DNA of 64,000 nucleotides from Selenia dentaria (GCA_917880725.1 OU862889.1:19116997-19180996); one strand, 5' to 3'. Positions 1-11,527 are shown, numbered from the stretch's first letter. Notes: a model not told the origin generated them from the letters alone. Program-made: numbers and translations.

Positions 1-1994
1 AATTTCTGTCTAAGGGAAACTCTGGGAGCCAAACTGTAGATCGCTCGTATAGCCCTTTTTTGCAGTATAAAAATAGAATTAATATCTGCAGAACATCCCC
101 AGAGCAGTATGCCATAAGTCATAATGCTATGGAAATAACTAAAATAAACTATTCTAGCTGTGTCTACATCAGTTAATAGTCTAATTTTTTTAACAGCATA
201 AGCTGCTGAACTGAGCCTACTAGACAATTTTTTAATGTGGGGACCCCATTGCAATTTGGCGTCTATAGTAATTCCTAAAAAGACTGTTGACTCCACAAGG
301 TCCAACCCTGTTCCATTCAATTGTATATTGGATTCTACTTGTCTCACATTTGGTGTCGAGAACTTTATACAATTAGTTTTCTTCTCATTGAGGAGAAGAT
401 TATTTGTATTGAACCAATTCACAACTTTAGCTAATGCATTGTTAACATCGTCATAGTTTAATAACTGCCTTTTAATTTTAAATAACAGTGAAGTGTCATC
501 TGCAAACAATACAATCTCGTGATTCTTCTCTACATAATAAGGTAAGTCATTAATATAGATTAAAAACAAGAACGGCCCTAGTATTGAACCTTGTGGAACG
601 CCCATTGAGATTATAGAGCCGGGCGATTTTTTACCATTTATGTCAACCCTTTGAATTCTACCATTTAAATATGAAGTCAAAAGGTTGAGAGCCATGTTCC
701 TAATACCGTAGTGTTGTAATTTCCTGACAAGTATATCATGTCGGACGCAGTCAAATGCCTTAGATAAGTCACAAAAAACACCTAAGGCATCTTGAGAGTT
801 CTCCCAGGCATCAAACACATCTTTTATTAGTTCTATACCTGCGTCTATAGTAGAGCGATTCCTTGTAAACCCAAATTGATTTTTATGGAAAATTTTGTTT
901 GCACTAAAATGAGTTTCTAATTGATTTAATATGATTTTTTCGAATATCTTACTTAGCGTAGGTAGTACAGAAATAGGCCGAAAATTTGTTGGATCAGTAG
1001 TACTACCAGATTTGAATAAAGGAACCACTTTACTGTGCTTCATTAGGTCAGGAAATACACCACTTGCAACACAACTATTAAACACAGCTGCTAGATTGGG
1101 TGCAATGACATCTATAATTGAAGAAACGGTCTTCACAGAAAGACCCCATAGGTCTGCCGTTTTTTTTGCATTTAGACTTTTGAAACTGCTTACAATATCT
1201 TTGCAATTAACTACTGAAAATTTAAAAGTTGTGTCACATTCAGTTACACTTTGTTTAAGTAAGATTTCGGCAGAAATGGAGGAAGATTCTAGAGTTTTGG
1301 TTGTTAAAGAAGGAATATTAGTGAAAAATTTCTCAAACTCGGCCGCTACCTCCAAATCTGCTCTTACATCTTTATTATTAATTTTTAAATTAAAGTCTCG
1401 ATTACGCACTGTATTTCTACCAGTTTCACTGTTTATAATGTTCCACGTCATTTTTATTTTATTAACAGAATTTTTGATCTTATTTCTTAAATAAATAGAT
1501 TTTGCTGAGGAACAGGCTCGTTTAAATAACTTAGAATAATGTTTGACATATTCCAAAAATACAGGATTATGATTATGCGATTTTTCATGGTACAATTCGT
1601 ATAACTTTTGCCTACTTTTATAAATTCCTGGAGTTGCCCATTCACTAAACTTAGCACGATTACCAACAGATATTGTTTTTGGTACAAACACTTTGCCAAA
1701 TTCATCACTGATAAGATGGAACAGTGAGTTATATAATATATTTGGGTCATTGTGACTGGTCAACTCTGGCACTTTCTGGGATATATTACTTCTTAACAAT
1801 TCTAGGCGGCTTGCATTTATTGGAACAAAGCTAACATATTTGCTTTGGGGTTTGTTTGTTTTTCTTGGAAACACTGCTAGTTGACCACAGTGGTCTGATT
1901 CTAGATTATTTATAATGAAATTTTTAATAGGTTTGAGATTAGTAAATATATTGGTGACATGGGATCTACAGTGCGCATTGACCCCAACAAACTC
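1..1994 (-). mobile_element. 5'-truncated LINE (Jockey/CR1-like) with reverse transcriptase frame running off the left edge
   Basis: On the minus strand one frame reads from about 1994 down to base 1 with no stop seen, and continues outside the window. It begins inside the end of an endonuclease domain (SDHCGQLAVFP near 1900-1870). It then runs through the RT domain: KAFDCVRHDIL (about 770-725), GVPQGSILGPF (about 605-572) and the catalytic FADD (495-506), followed by the FLGITID motif and the thumb region. An in-frame stop at 1995-1997 and the missing rest of the endonuclease show 5' truncation, the usual outcome of target-primed reverse transcription. The motif spacing fits the Jockey/CR1 group; the exact clade cannot be settled by eye. 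The element lies upstream of a plus-strand exon at 2398, so it probably sits in an intron of that gene. Confidence 0.88.
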
Positions 1995-1997
1995 CTA

Positions 1998-2397
1998 GAA
2001 TAGAGGCATGTCTAATAGGGCTGTCCAAAAATCTGAATAGGTATATATTTTAACTTTGTATAAACAAATTATAATCCATCAAGAGTCAAACCAATATAAC
2101 AAGACACAATATAAATTTCATAGTTATAATGACATCGACACATGAGGGGATAAGCAATTTATATGTTGATACTTTGCCATGCGAATCCTGACTAGGTCCA
2201 TATACACAAGTTCCAGTATTACTACATCTTGTTTTTACACGCTGTATAATTTAGTTCACTACAAACTAGGTACTCGTATATCTAGTCCCACTGTATCACA
2301 AGCACTTTGTTATTCCATTGTTGAACTTGACGATACGAATTATTTAATTGCTTATTATTCATCCTAGAGGCCCACTGATGTTATATTTTCTTTACAG
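1998..2397 (+). other. Non-coding, probably intron end before exon at 2398
   Basis: AT-rich sequence with no convincing coding frame. It ends in a pyrimidine-rich stretch and a TTTACAG splice acceptor (AG at 2396-2397). The short open frame at 2179-2367 shows no recognisable protein features. Confidence 0.5.
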
Positions 2398-2566
2398 AAA
2401 ATTAAATCTGAATCGATAATAGACTGCGCAGCTGATTTCGACTTCGACAGTGACGATGATAAGGTTCTAAGTAATCCAGTCGAGTTGAACCACGGCGCGA
2501 ACAATAGCCACTTAAGTTTTACTCAAGACCCTCTCAACAACGCCCACAATAGTGATTCTGGATTAG
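2398..2566 (+). CDS. Internal exon of an unidentified acidic protein (exon a)
   Basis: The exon is bounded by a TTTACAG acceptor and a GTAAGT donor and encodes 56 codons plus one base. The product is acidic and Ser/Asn-rich: it starts KIKSESIIDC, carries a DFDFDSDDDK cluster and ends in DSGLG. Its one-base overhang joins in phase with the exon at 5837 to complete a glycine codon, which is good evidence that both belong to one plus-strand transcript. The 5' part of the gene lies left of the window. I do not recognise the product. An acidic linker followed by a charged helix is common in Myb/SANT-like (zeste-type) insect nuclear proteins, but no such DNA-binding domain is visible here, so this is only a possibility. 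Confidence 0.62.
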
Positions 2567-3107
2567 GTAAGTTATGGTAACTTATGTACAATAGTACATC
2601 ATGATACGATTGAGCTTAAGGCGCGGTCCAATCCTAATTTTAAAACAATTTTAGATGCTTTACATAAGGTTGAGAATTGCTTACCAGAATGGACGACGTA
2701 ATGCGAAAATTCAATTGAATACGTGCTAATACGTTTTATATTTATTTCGTGCAATCAAATGATTAAATTTGAATGATAAAGGAGTCCTTAGTTCACTAGT
2801 AAATCTCAATGGGAATTTGAATATGACACATTAATTGAAATATATTTGCCCATAATTGAATAAAAATGCTTTTTCCCACGAAGCACGCAAGAAAAATTGC
2901 AAAATTTAGGAAATATTGCCGTGTATTGGCTCCCATACTTCACAAGGACGTATATTCAATTTACTCTACGTTTTTTTTCAAACTTCGGTTATTAGGTTTA
3001 AGCGTCGAAAAACTAAGTTTTCGCGAAGCCGAATCATGAAATTTGGAACTCATTTCGCCTTAAGAGACTATAATACCTTCATTACACCTCTAAAGGTCAA
3101 ATGCCAA

Positions 3108-3552
3108 CAGGGCTATTAAGTATCTCAGTTGCAAACAAAAGTTGATTGAAATCCAAAACAATGGCGGCTTTATGTCACTTTTGTCAGCTCCAGTCATCAA
3201 CTTAGAGTCCCACAATCTTATCTGTTCATATGACAGCGTCGCTAGTGGACAATTTGGTATTGCAACCTAAGAAATTCACCAAGAAAAAAGAGAATCAAAA
3301 CATAGGGTAGTCTTTCAATCCGCTCTTTAATCTACAAATTCGGCAATTATAATCCTACTAATATTATAAACGTGAAAGTTAGTAGGTATATATGGATGTA
3401 TATTGTAGTTCCAAATTTGCCCAACTGAACAGATAAGTTGGTGGCACTATACTAGCATTTTTGCTTACTGGAGTTGTCAAGACTGACATAGAGCCGCCAT
3501 TTTTCAAGATTTCACTCAATATTGATTGCAACTGTTATACATAATAACCCTG
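3108..3552. mobile_element. Foldback MITE (CAGGGCTATTATGTATC family), copy 1, interrupted
   Basis: The ends are inverted repeats beginning CAGGGCTATTA. The interior matches the copies at 15413 and 59755 but in the opposite orientation. About 250 extra bases (roughly 3204-3452) split the match, and these have inverted ends of their own, so another element has inserted into this one. Confidence 0.65.
3204..3452. mobile_element. MITE nested within the 3108-3552 element
   Basis: Imperfect inverted ends of about 24 bp contain the shared core CTTATCTGTTCA on the left and TGAACAGATAAG on the right. The segment exactly fills the gap in the surrounding MITE when that is compared with the copies at 15413 and 59755. 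It has no coding capacity. Confidence 0.55.
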
Positions 3553-3820
3553 CAGGGTTGTAGTCTAGGTGTATTGGAACCGAGAGTGTAATGTAATGAC
3601 CACTGCTCACGGGTTTCATAAACAGTTTATCTACACACTAGCGAGGTAAAACAATATTTTAAATAAAATATTTTTAGCTTTAAAAATAATTAATTTATAT
3701 CGCGTCTTGGGTTTGCTATGAATATTATTATTAAAATTATGAAATATTTGTTTTATAGCTGTTTTGGGAACCCGATTATGTAACATGAATTATTTTTTTC
3801 CTAATTAAGAATTATTTCTC

Positions 3821-4112
3821 TTAATCCTTCCTATACCGTGATAATTAAAACAAAATATTAATAAATAATTTTTATTTTATTTTATTTATTATTATCAACA
3901 AACAGTTACAATTTTGAAATGGATATAACGTGCCTAAAAACCTAAATAAGGTTTGTCCAGACACTAAGTTCTCGACCAGTAAACTTACTTATAATAAGCA
4001 ATACAAGAAGTGAGTGATACAAACAAAACGGGGCAGTGAACCGGTTCTGCACGAGTGTTACGGGCTGAATGAAACTGACGTATATGTACGTCTCCGGGAC
4101 GCAAAGGGTTAA
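3821..4112 (+). mobile_element. piggyBac-like MITE bounded by TTAA, copy 1
   Basis: It is bounded by TTAA at 3821-3824 and 4109-4112. The right end GGGACGCAAAGGG|TTAA and the left end TTAA|TCCTTCCTATACCG are shared with 30014-30101. TTAA targets and a CCCTTTG-type terminus are characteristic of piggyBac. No transposase is present. Confidence 0.55.
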
Positions 4113-4324
4113 ACTGACTGAATGATGTCAAATTAGACGTCAAATAACAAAACACCAAACTTATTATGAGTTTTTTAAAAGCGCCAACTAATGACAGAGT
4201 TTTGAACTACTTACCTAAACTAAAAACCCTTCATAAAATAATATGTTAACATGTGAACTGTAAAGTATGAACAATGTTTTACTTTATCATGTGTGCGAAA
4301 TAGTAGATTGTTAACCGAGGGTCG

Positions 4325-4379
4325 AAAGAATCAATTCCCGAGGTATTTAGTCTATAGTCCGAGTAGGAATTGATTCTTT
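4325..4379. repeat. Hairpin with 14-bp perfect arms
   Basis: AAAGAATCAATTCC (4325-4338) and GGAATTGATTCTTT (4366-4379) are exact reverse complements around a 27-base loop. The hairpin lies about 190 bases past the stop of the antisense recombinase-like ORF and could belong to that element's 3' end. Confidence 0.6.
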
Positions 4380-4567
4380 TACCCGTGTTAAACACTCTAC
4401 TTTTCATTTCTAATATGCGGAAAATAAAACTAGTTGTTTATCTAAACTATTTATTGATAATATATAATAATATTAGTAGTAGCTATTTAAAATTATTTGT
4501 CATATTAGGACAATTCGTGAAATTAAAAGTTACATTTTTGTTTGGAATGTTTATGCTGTTTGATATA

Positions 4568-4885
4568 TTATGACAAATTTTGCTTTAATAAATTGCGGAG
4601 TTTTTTCAAATTTTCATTGTGCTTTACACTAAGTGTACTCTTTAGCATTGAATATCGGCTCCATAGCGTAGAAGGCTGTAGTTTGCTACACAGCCCATTA
4701 AAATATGTAAGAATTACACTTTCGGAAGAAGATTTTATATTCTTCTCTGCTCGCCACTTCATAAAATCATTGTATGTGTTTATATATCTTTCTTTTGAGA
4801 TTTCTGGCAAAAGATTTTCAATAACACAATTTGCCTCGTCCTTAATTGAATCTGGTGTCAACATTTCAGAATCGCTTGAACTCAT
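4568..4885 (-). pseudogene. N-terminal fragment of a tyrosine-recombinase-like (Crypton-type) protein
   Basis: This is an open frame of 105 residues starting at an ATG (4885). After an acidic leader it has a helical region with LLPEISKERYINTYNDFMKW, SESVILTYF and STLWSRYSMLKSTL. That pattern matches the N-terminal SAM-like core-binding domain of Crypton-like tyrosine recombinases and their domesticated insect relatives, as I know the family. It stops at LLKQNLS, before any catalytic domain: no Arg/His/Tyr catalytic region follows on the minus strand. Two explanations are open: a truncated mobile element, or a first exon whose downstream exons I cannot see (no GT donor is evident at the end). 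It lies antisense within an intron of the plus-strand gene. Confidence 0.6.
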
Positions 4886-5836
4886 TTTTAATATTCAAAT
4901 CTTAGCATAAAAGATTATTACCTATTTTTTTGAATTCCGTCACAGATACACAGATTAGTATCCCGCTAATTTATGTCGACTTTTTAAATTTTAAATTTGG
5001 AACTCACCGCGCAATTGTTGCGGCTTATTCCGCTCAAAGAAGTTTACGCTAAGTTCACACTGGCTGTTTAGAAAGTTACATGGCCGCAGCATTTTTTTAA
5101 TTAGTTTTTTTTTACATAAAACTCTTCACAGCTGACAGCAGTTCCATTTTAAAGTTCATTCCGGCCCTTTAGGTGGGAAGTAATTTGTATGAGTTTTTCC
5201 CTCTCTATGGAGGGAAGCAGCATTTTCCACCCAATAATCAGATCAAAACAACACTACTTTCCGAGTATGAGAAATGAAAAAGACTAGAACCCACGACACA
5301 GGTTCTCCTAGTGTGGGACCTAGGGTTGTATTTATATCGATACCTAGTACCTACCATTTAATTTATTATTATGTACTGGTGCCGATTTTATAAGTACAAT
5401 TGTTAGTTGTTTTGTTAAATATATTAATTAAAAAAAAATACACTGGGCCCCATAGAAAGCGGCCGGAAAGGTTATAAAAATCCTATTAAAATATAAAGAT
5501 AAAAAGGTATTCAACCGTCGCCGTCGAGCGACGTTTAAAATGCACCCGTGTAGTTTAAAATCAATCAAATCACATTACTTATTTGATGAAAGATGGACAC
5601 AATATATTCTGTCTGCTGGTACAAATGTTCCATAAATTAATAAACGATTCAAAAAATTCCATAATTTAAACACAATCCTGAAATGTTTTAAAACTATAAA
5701 ACAATTTGTAATAACCCAAACTGATAATGTTTTTCAAAACATTATTCGAAAATCGTATTCAGATGTGCGATGTTTGGCCAAATTGTTGTGAATAATTTGG
5801 TACTTCTTGATTTTTTCCTAATTTTCATCTTTTCAG

Positions 5837-5910
5837 GTTCAATGTCAGACAATAAAGATATCGTCAGGTTAAAAGTGGAACTTTTAAATTACAAAATGGA
5901 AACTGCTAGG
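5837..5910 (+). CDS. Internal exon of the unidentified plus-strand gene (exon b)
   Basis: The exon lies between a TCTTTTCAG acceptor and a GTAAGA donor and has 2 bases plus 24 codons. With the previous exon it reads GSMSDNKDIVRLKVELLNYK, ending in METAR, the start of a charged amphipathic helix. Its incoming phase (1) and outgoing phase (0) match its neighbours. Confidence 0.6.
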
Positions 5911-6910
5911 GTAAGACTTTACCGAATCATATTATAGTTATTTATTTTCTTAGTTAGGAATATTACGCACATTTATTAGATTAGTTTTAATATAGAATTT
6001 TAATTAGGGTTGCGTTTGAATTGTGAATGGGGGGTGGAAGTGGTGTTTAAACCCCTCCTTTTGGGATATGATTTAAATATTCAAACCCAACCTCTCCATT
6101 TTGATGCCTTTTGGATTAAAAAAATTCTAGGCAGCAAAGGGTACGACTTCAAGTAATGGGGGTCTTACACCCTATGCCACTCTCACTCTAGAGATTTTTT
6201 TAAGTCAAATCAAAATTCCCGCGGTTTCATTTTACTTTCGTTATTGACGTCTTTGGTAGTATTGGCGTGTTACAAATTAAAAGACGGCTTAGAAAAAAAA
6301 TTATCTTGGAATAATTGGGGTTTCTCACCTTCTTCACTGTAGGGTAAATATACCTTTCTCATCTTTCATCGAACCTCTCATGTCCCTTATTTCGGCTCGA
6401 TACTAGTATCACTTATGGTATAACTCTCAAACTGGTTATGAAAGATTCGAGACATCTCGTCAACTCTCTCTGTACGGTGTTTGAAATGTTTACAAACTTG
6501 AAGAACTAGACAGTTCACAGTTCCCTACCACCTTTATCTGGATTTTTTTTATTAGATGAAGGTTACATCCACCAGAAGTTTAGGCACGAAGTAAGTAACC
6601 CGTAATCGCGTAATTCGTTGGCGTCTCTCACAGGTTCAGAACTACCATCGTGTAAAAATAGGCAGTTATGGACAATGCCGACAGAAGTGAACACTTCACT
6701 TACTACTGCAGCATATCTATGACGGGGGCACAGGCAAACGTCACTAGCACTGTCTAGTACTAGTCACTGTCGGTGACGCGAATCCATGAGTTTTTCTCTT
6801 ACCAAAATCTATCAACGCGGTTAAAGAAGTTTTCACTTCAAAAATTATATACCTATAGTAAATAACCATCTCAAGTCCAAATCTAAAAACTTTTTTCCGT
6901 ATTCCTACAG
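5911..6910 (+). other. Intron between exon b and exon c
   Basis: One kilobase of AT-rich sequence with the GTAAGA donor at its left end and ATTCCTACAG at its right. No repeat family or coding signal was recognised. Confidence 0.5.
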
Positions 6911-7119
6911 CTAGAAAGAAAGCGGATAGAAGATGCCATAAAAGCGGATGAAAAGGAACGCGAAACGCGTGCAATAGAACAATCTCTGCGATTACGAGCT
7001 GCGAGACTTGAAGCTATAGCGGCAGAATCAAAACTACCGCCGTCGCATCCCGCCTTGAAGTACACCGGCGACGAAACGCGCGCGCAACACTATCTTTGTA
7101 ATGCTCAGCTAGACATTGG
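6911..7119 (+). CDS. Exon of the unidentified plus-strand gene encoding a charged coiled coil (exon c)
   Basis: This is a 69-codon exon plus two bases, starting after CCTACAG. It is rich in Lys/Arg/Glu/Ala (LERKRIEDAIKADEKERE, then RLRAARLEAIAAESK), which predicts a long coiled coil. It ends with LPPSHPALKYTGDETRAQHY and CNAQLDIG. The proposed donor is GTATGT at 7120. Unspliced, the frame stays open only to about 7195, so this is near the C-terminus either way. Joined to the acceptor at 12478, the next codons would be Gly-stop. C-terminal coiled coils of this kind occur in Myb/SANT-like regulators, but identity is not established. Confidence 0.6.
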
Positions 7120-7329
7120 GTATGTTTCAGAGATGTCTAGAACTTTTTATAGTATAGGTAACTTTCTCAGATTTGAAGTAGTTTCTTTACATACTTGATA
7201 GAGCTTCCTTGATGATCCGTGATGTTGATGTTGAATTTGGTACCACACTAAATCTAGAATAGTGATCGAGCTTAGCGATACAGAGATCAGCCATCAAACA
7301 GCAGCTAGAACACACTGCTAAGTGATTAG

Positions 7330-7525
7330 CGACAGGTTTTCATGAGGTTGGTAGCTAAAGATGGCGGTAGGGCACCAAAAATTACCAGTATTTCATCACG
7401 ATGTCACCTTCACCAAAAAGGCTAGCCCGATTTGAGGATCGAACTATAAGTCGTCAGATTGGCAGCTGTCCCTCATTGCCCCTGGGTGGCTATTCTCTTA
7501 GCTACTGAGCAATTGCCACACTACT
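7330..7525 (-). mobile_element. tRNA-like SINE head (degraded)
   Basis: On the minus strand the sequence shows an A-box-like segment (GCTCAGTAGCTAAGAGAAT) and, further on, a B-box-like AGTTCGATCC. Their spacing suits a tRNA-derived pol III promoter, but no cloverleaf can be drawn. The words around the A box recur at the LINE target site near 10979. Confidence 0.35.
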
Positions 7526-7918
7526 GCAACGGTTCTGCGATTGTACTGCTTCTAATGTCAAATTCGGTATTCTGTTATATGTTGCTCTCAATTGCAATTG
7601 CGTCGCTATTGTATGACCCATAGATTAATCAGACTATATCTATGGCCGTGCTATGGCATGCGAATGCTGCCACTTAAATAAGATTTAAAAATTGTAACAA
7701 TTAAACATCATTCTAAAAAACAATATAGTGGTTTTAAAGCAAAAATACATTAAATAATTATTTTGCTATCAAAACACTGTCAAAATATCACTGAAACTGA
7801 GTTTTTAATACTTCTTTGTTTACTTTATAATTAAACTCACGTGTTTGTACATTTGCCATTCGTCAAGTTAAATATTATGTATTACATAATGTTGCATCAA
7901 GTGACCTAATTATTCAAG

Positions 7919-8355
7919 TCATCATCATCATCATCATCATCTCAGCCATAGGACGCCCAGAAATTTCCAAAAGGAACGGTTGGAAGCGGTTGCATCCAAC
8001 GTCGTCCTGCTACCTTTTCAGGTCGTCAGTCCGCCTTGTCAGTGGACGACCTACGCTGCGCTTGCCTGTCCGTGGTCTCCACTTCAGAACCTTCCGGCCC
8101 ATCGGCCATCTGTTCTGCGTGCTATGTGGCCTGCCCGCTGCCACTTTAACTGGCTAATCTTCTGGGCTATGTCGGTGACTTTAGTTCATCTACGGATCTC
8201 CTCATTTCTGATTCGATCACGTAGAGAAACCCCGAGCATAGCCCACTCCATAGTTCGTTGTTCAAGCTGTCAGAGTCAAGTCACTGTCCTGTTTAAGTTA
8301 CGTTCTAGTAACGAAGTGGTTCCATTACCAAGACCAATTACCATCGTCTCATGAT
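7919..8355 (-). mobile_element. RTE-like LINE 3' fragment with (GAT)n tail, degenerate
   Basis: Translated on the minus strand with frame breaks, it gives WAMLGVSLRDRIRNEEIR, KVTDIAQKI, LKWQRAGHIARRTDGRW and VGRPLTRRTDDLKR. These are the C-terminal words of RTE-type LINE reverse transcriptases that are abundant in Lepidoptera. A run of GAT trinucleotides (plus-strand CATCAT at 7919-7940) directly follows, as expected for an RTE tail. Internal stops and shifts show decay. The long plus-strand open frame here is only its shadow. Confidence 0.72.
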
Positions 8356-9289
8356 TCTAGTCACTTTGCCTACATTCGTGCACCATTACGAACATTTAAC
8401 GGTTAATAATCCATCACTACTACAAGCCAACACCACAAAAACACAAAAGTAGAAAAATTAAACAAAATAAACTATAACCATAATTATTGGGCTTTGTCCC
8501 GCCATCTTTTTAATACTTTTATGAAGCATCGAATACAGACGAAATAATCTCTACATCGTCTTTGGCTCAAAAAAAAAAGTCAACAACTACCGATGTCTCA
8601 GAGTATGTATATACATAATATAGAGTTGTCACGCTAGTAATAATACACTTAGCAAGTGTGCCAAACATTTGTAAGAGATTTTTGTAATTCTAGTGAAATC
8701 TAAGATTACAATACAACGGTCGGTAAATAAACGGTCTTGTATTGTTATCGAATACAATATTTGTTAAAAACGAAAATATAACCTTTTATTTCTAAGTCCA
8801 CAATTTTGACCTTATTTTTACCTTGTTAATAAATATAGATTATATCAAAACTTGCATGACTGCAACAATGTAAAGAAAATACGAAATAATACGTAAATTA
8901 GCCCAAGAAAATAATCGAATTTTGTAGCATTAACCACTCAAATTATGTAGGTAAGTAAAATAAATCCAGGAAACGTTTTTCCTAGGCATCATGAATAATT
9001 TAGAAATAGGGTTGTTGACCTTTCTTTTTATTGTACGTTAAATTAATCAGGACTAGAGCGAAATACACACTTGGCATAATTTTTTATATTTTTAAAGAAC
9101 TTTAAACTAAAAAACTATGTTTATATTTCAACTTTTAAAATTGGTGCTTAAACGTTATTGAATGGCGGCCAATACGAGTACGTCGTATGACGTCACTAAG
9201 GCGAAAACAAACAGTATTGTGATTATAATTCGTTTTGCTCGTTAGAACATGCAGATGGCGAGAAAAAGCCAACAATGACGATTGTAATT

Positions 9290-9560
9290 TATGTTCTTTT
9301 GTGTTGATTTTTAAGTTTTGACGTGTAATAGTGGTGGATTATTATAAGTTGATGTTCACAATGGTGCAGTTGAGTGTCAGGTGGTAAGTGAAGTGTATAA
9401 ATTCATAAAACATTATTTTTGCTTTTTTCGTCAATCGTGTTAGCAAGTTTTAGTAATGCATCCACGTGACTCATACAAAACAGCAGTTAAATAACTGACT
9501 TCTTTCTTAGAGCAGACTCTAACTACCTACTTGAACAAAGTTTATATTTCTGAAGCTACA
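9290..9560 (+). repeat. Dispersed repeat shared with about 58840-59100
   Basis: Shared words include TTTTAGTAATGCATCCAC and the spaced pattern AGTTTTGA.GTGTAATA, then TGTTCA and GAGTG. The resemblance is partial, and neither copy has visible termini or coding potential. Confidence 0.4.
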
Positions 9561-10978
9561 TAAATAAAACTACATTTTAGCCGCATAATTTGTTCTTTGT
9601 AAGGTTGTCCACCTCAAAAGGACAAATCAACCCTTATCGGATTACTTTGTTGCCCTGTCTGTTCATCTATATGTCATTCAAGATCCTTTTTCATTTATAA
9701 AAAGAAAAAATCTTAACTCCTAACTTAAATGTGTAACAGTGATAACAAGATTAACGAATTGACTATTAAATATTATTATAAACGTTGGTATATTTAATCA
9801 ATATAAAACAATTATAATAAACTTGATCGACAGTTTGTCCTCTGACCTAGTATGTATTTAGTTTTAAAGCAATAATATTAGATGCTTGCTTCACTTGCAT
9901 GATTCTCAATCTGTTGATTGAAGGTACGACACTATCATATTACACGTTTGTTTATGCCCTTATGACATCATTTCCGCAGCTACTTCCGTTTTTTGTCACC
10001 TGACTATTAGAAACTTTTGTATACATTTAATTTTTCAAAATAAAGTTAATCCAATGCATATTAATTTTTTAAATTAATTGAGTTGTTTGCTCTAACTACT
10101 ATTAAGCTAACATTACATTGCAATTTATTTTTGATTTTGTCAACTACCCTATTGGTTGGGTTCGTAGCATTTCTGTCTCTTACCGGTATACGCTAATGAC
10201 AACTCTATTTGATACTTACTCTGAGACATATGTGTACCACTGTAGCAACACAGAGGCACAGTAGATATATAGAGAACAGAACGGAAACTACCTTTAATCG
10301 TTCGAAACGGCCCACTGACATAAACATGCGCATCGACGAGACCCCTAAGCGGTTCTCGCGGTGCCGTCAGAAGTGAGTGTTTTGTTCAAACTATTTCTAC
10401 ATCTTAACCTTTTTTATATAATCTAAAATATGAAATGCCACACTTGAATGACTGCTATGTGTTTTAAAATTGTAATAGTGTTTTTGTATGATCGATCATA
10501 AAACTTAATAAATTCGTAAAACATAACACAAAATACAAATCTCAGATGGCGGCTGCAATAGATTATTATATTATTATGAACTATATCGTACTGGGTGTCG
10601 TTTTTATGGTTTTCGGAGATGTCATACATTTTATTTGGTAACTAGAATTAACTAGATTTAATGTCTACAACAGAACAACGAATGTTTTATTCAACAAAAT
10701 ACCTTAAAACATTAAAAGTGACAACTATGGCTTCAATGGAGCATAGATAATTATTTAATCAACTAGGCTTAGTTTCCATACTGTTGCATCTTTATACTGT
10801 GACAGAGGTTAGTAGCAATGCAATCGCAACTCAATAGTTTACAGATTACCATTTATGTCAAAAACTATCGATCGCAAGCCGCTGGACCGCGATCGAACCT
10901 AAATAGCGAGCAGAATACCAAAACTGTCAAAAACGACAATTTTCGTGCAATTGAGTTGCTATATCGCGGTTCAATAGC

Positions 10979-11527
10979 TAAGAGAATAGCCCTTTTTTTT
11001 TTTTTTTTTTTTTTATTATCGTGTGGGGAATGCACTTACACATCCCCGCCAAATCCGGGGAGATTCAACGGGGTATGTCGGACTCGTCTTGTATCGCCAA
11101 CTGCACCCATAGCAGCAAGCAGACCATACCGACTAAACCACCACACGGTGTTTCTCCGGGCGCCTTAATGTCGGGACTACGGGCAAGCTTTTGCAATCGT
11201 CCGCGGTCCCGGCAACGTTGGTCCTCTCATGAGAACCCCATCCCGGTGGGATGGAGCAGGAGTCACTCCACCCCAGCATCAATGAGGGGCACGCGGAAAC
11301 ACCGCGCGCGCCACCTCGAGGTCTTTAAATGGCGATGGACACCCCCGTGTCCATCACCGAGACCTCTGTTATGGGGGATGGAGGAGGGCTTGATACGCCC
11401 TCCTCCTACGCCCGGGTCTCCGGGTGCGGATCGGAAGAGTAGAGGTGATCTCCCTCTCCCTTTCGGCAGCCTCCTTATGCGACACGACCCGTTCGCAGAA
11501 TTCTAGCCCCGCGTAAGAGAATAGCCC
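10979..11527 (-). mobile_element. 5'-truncated LINE (R1-like) 3' end with poly(A) and 14-bp target duplication
   Basis: A GC-rich insert lies between two direct copies of TAAGAGAATAGCCC (10979-10992 and 11514-11527). On the minus strand it opens with the C-terminus of a LINE ORF2 (LEFCERVVSHKEAAERERE, then RPGRRRRAYQALL and a stop near 11375). About 380 bases of GC-rich 3' UTR follow, ending in a poly(A) tail seen as a run of Ts from 10993. Heavy 5' truncation, poly(A) and a target duplication together prove retrotransposition. The C-terminal sequence resembles R1/R1-like LINEs; the clade is my inference. Confidence 0.85.

Larger units (their letters stand above)
2567..5836 (+). other. Intron between exon a and exon b, filled with repeats
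   Basis: This 3.3-kb intron holds a foldback MITE with another MITE inside it (3108-3552), a TTAA-bounded piggyBac-like MITE (3821-4112), a hairpin (4325-4379) and an antisense tyrosine-recombinase-like ORF (4568-4885). The other stretches (2567-3107, 4886-5836) are AT-rich, with nothing recognisable. Confidence 0.55.

Noticed and set aside
7919..7945. Isolated CAT microsatellite
   Set aside because: It adjoins the RTE-like fragment and is best explained as that element's trinucleotide tail.
7980..8354. 124-residue plus-strand open frame
   Set aside because: It is antisense to the RTE-like LINE C-terminal sequence; the composition reflects that strand.
9355..9385. ATGGTGCAGTTGAGTGTCAG followed by GTAAGT, near a TGACGTCA site: possible first exon and promoter
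   Set aside because: The surrounding sequence partly recurs near 58840-59100, so it is a dispersed repeat, and the next strong acceptor (12478) gives an immediate stop.
11021..11506. 161-residue plus-strand open frame
   Set aside because: It lies inside the LINE 3' end, antisense to its coding tail and 3' UTR.
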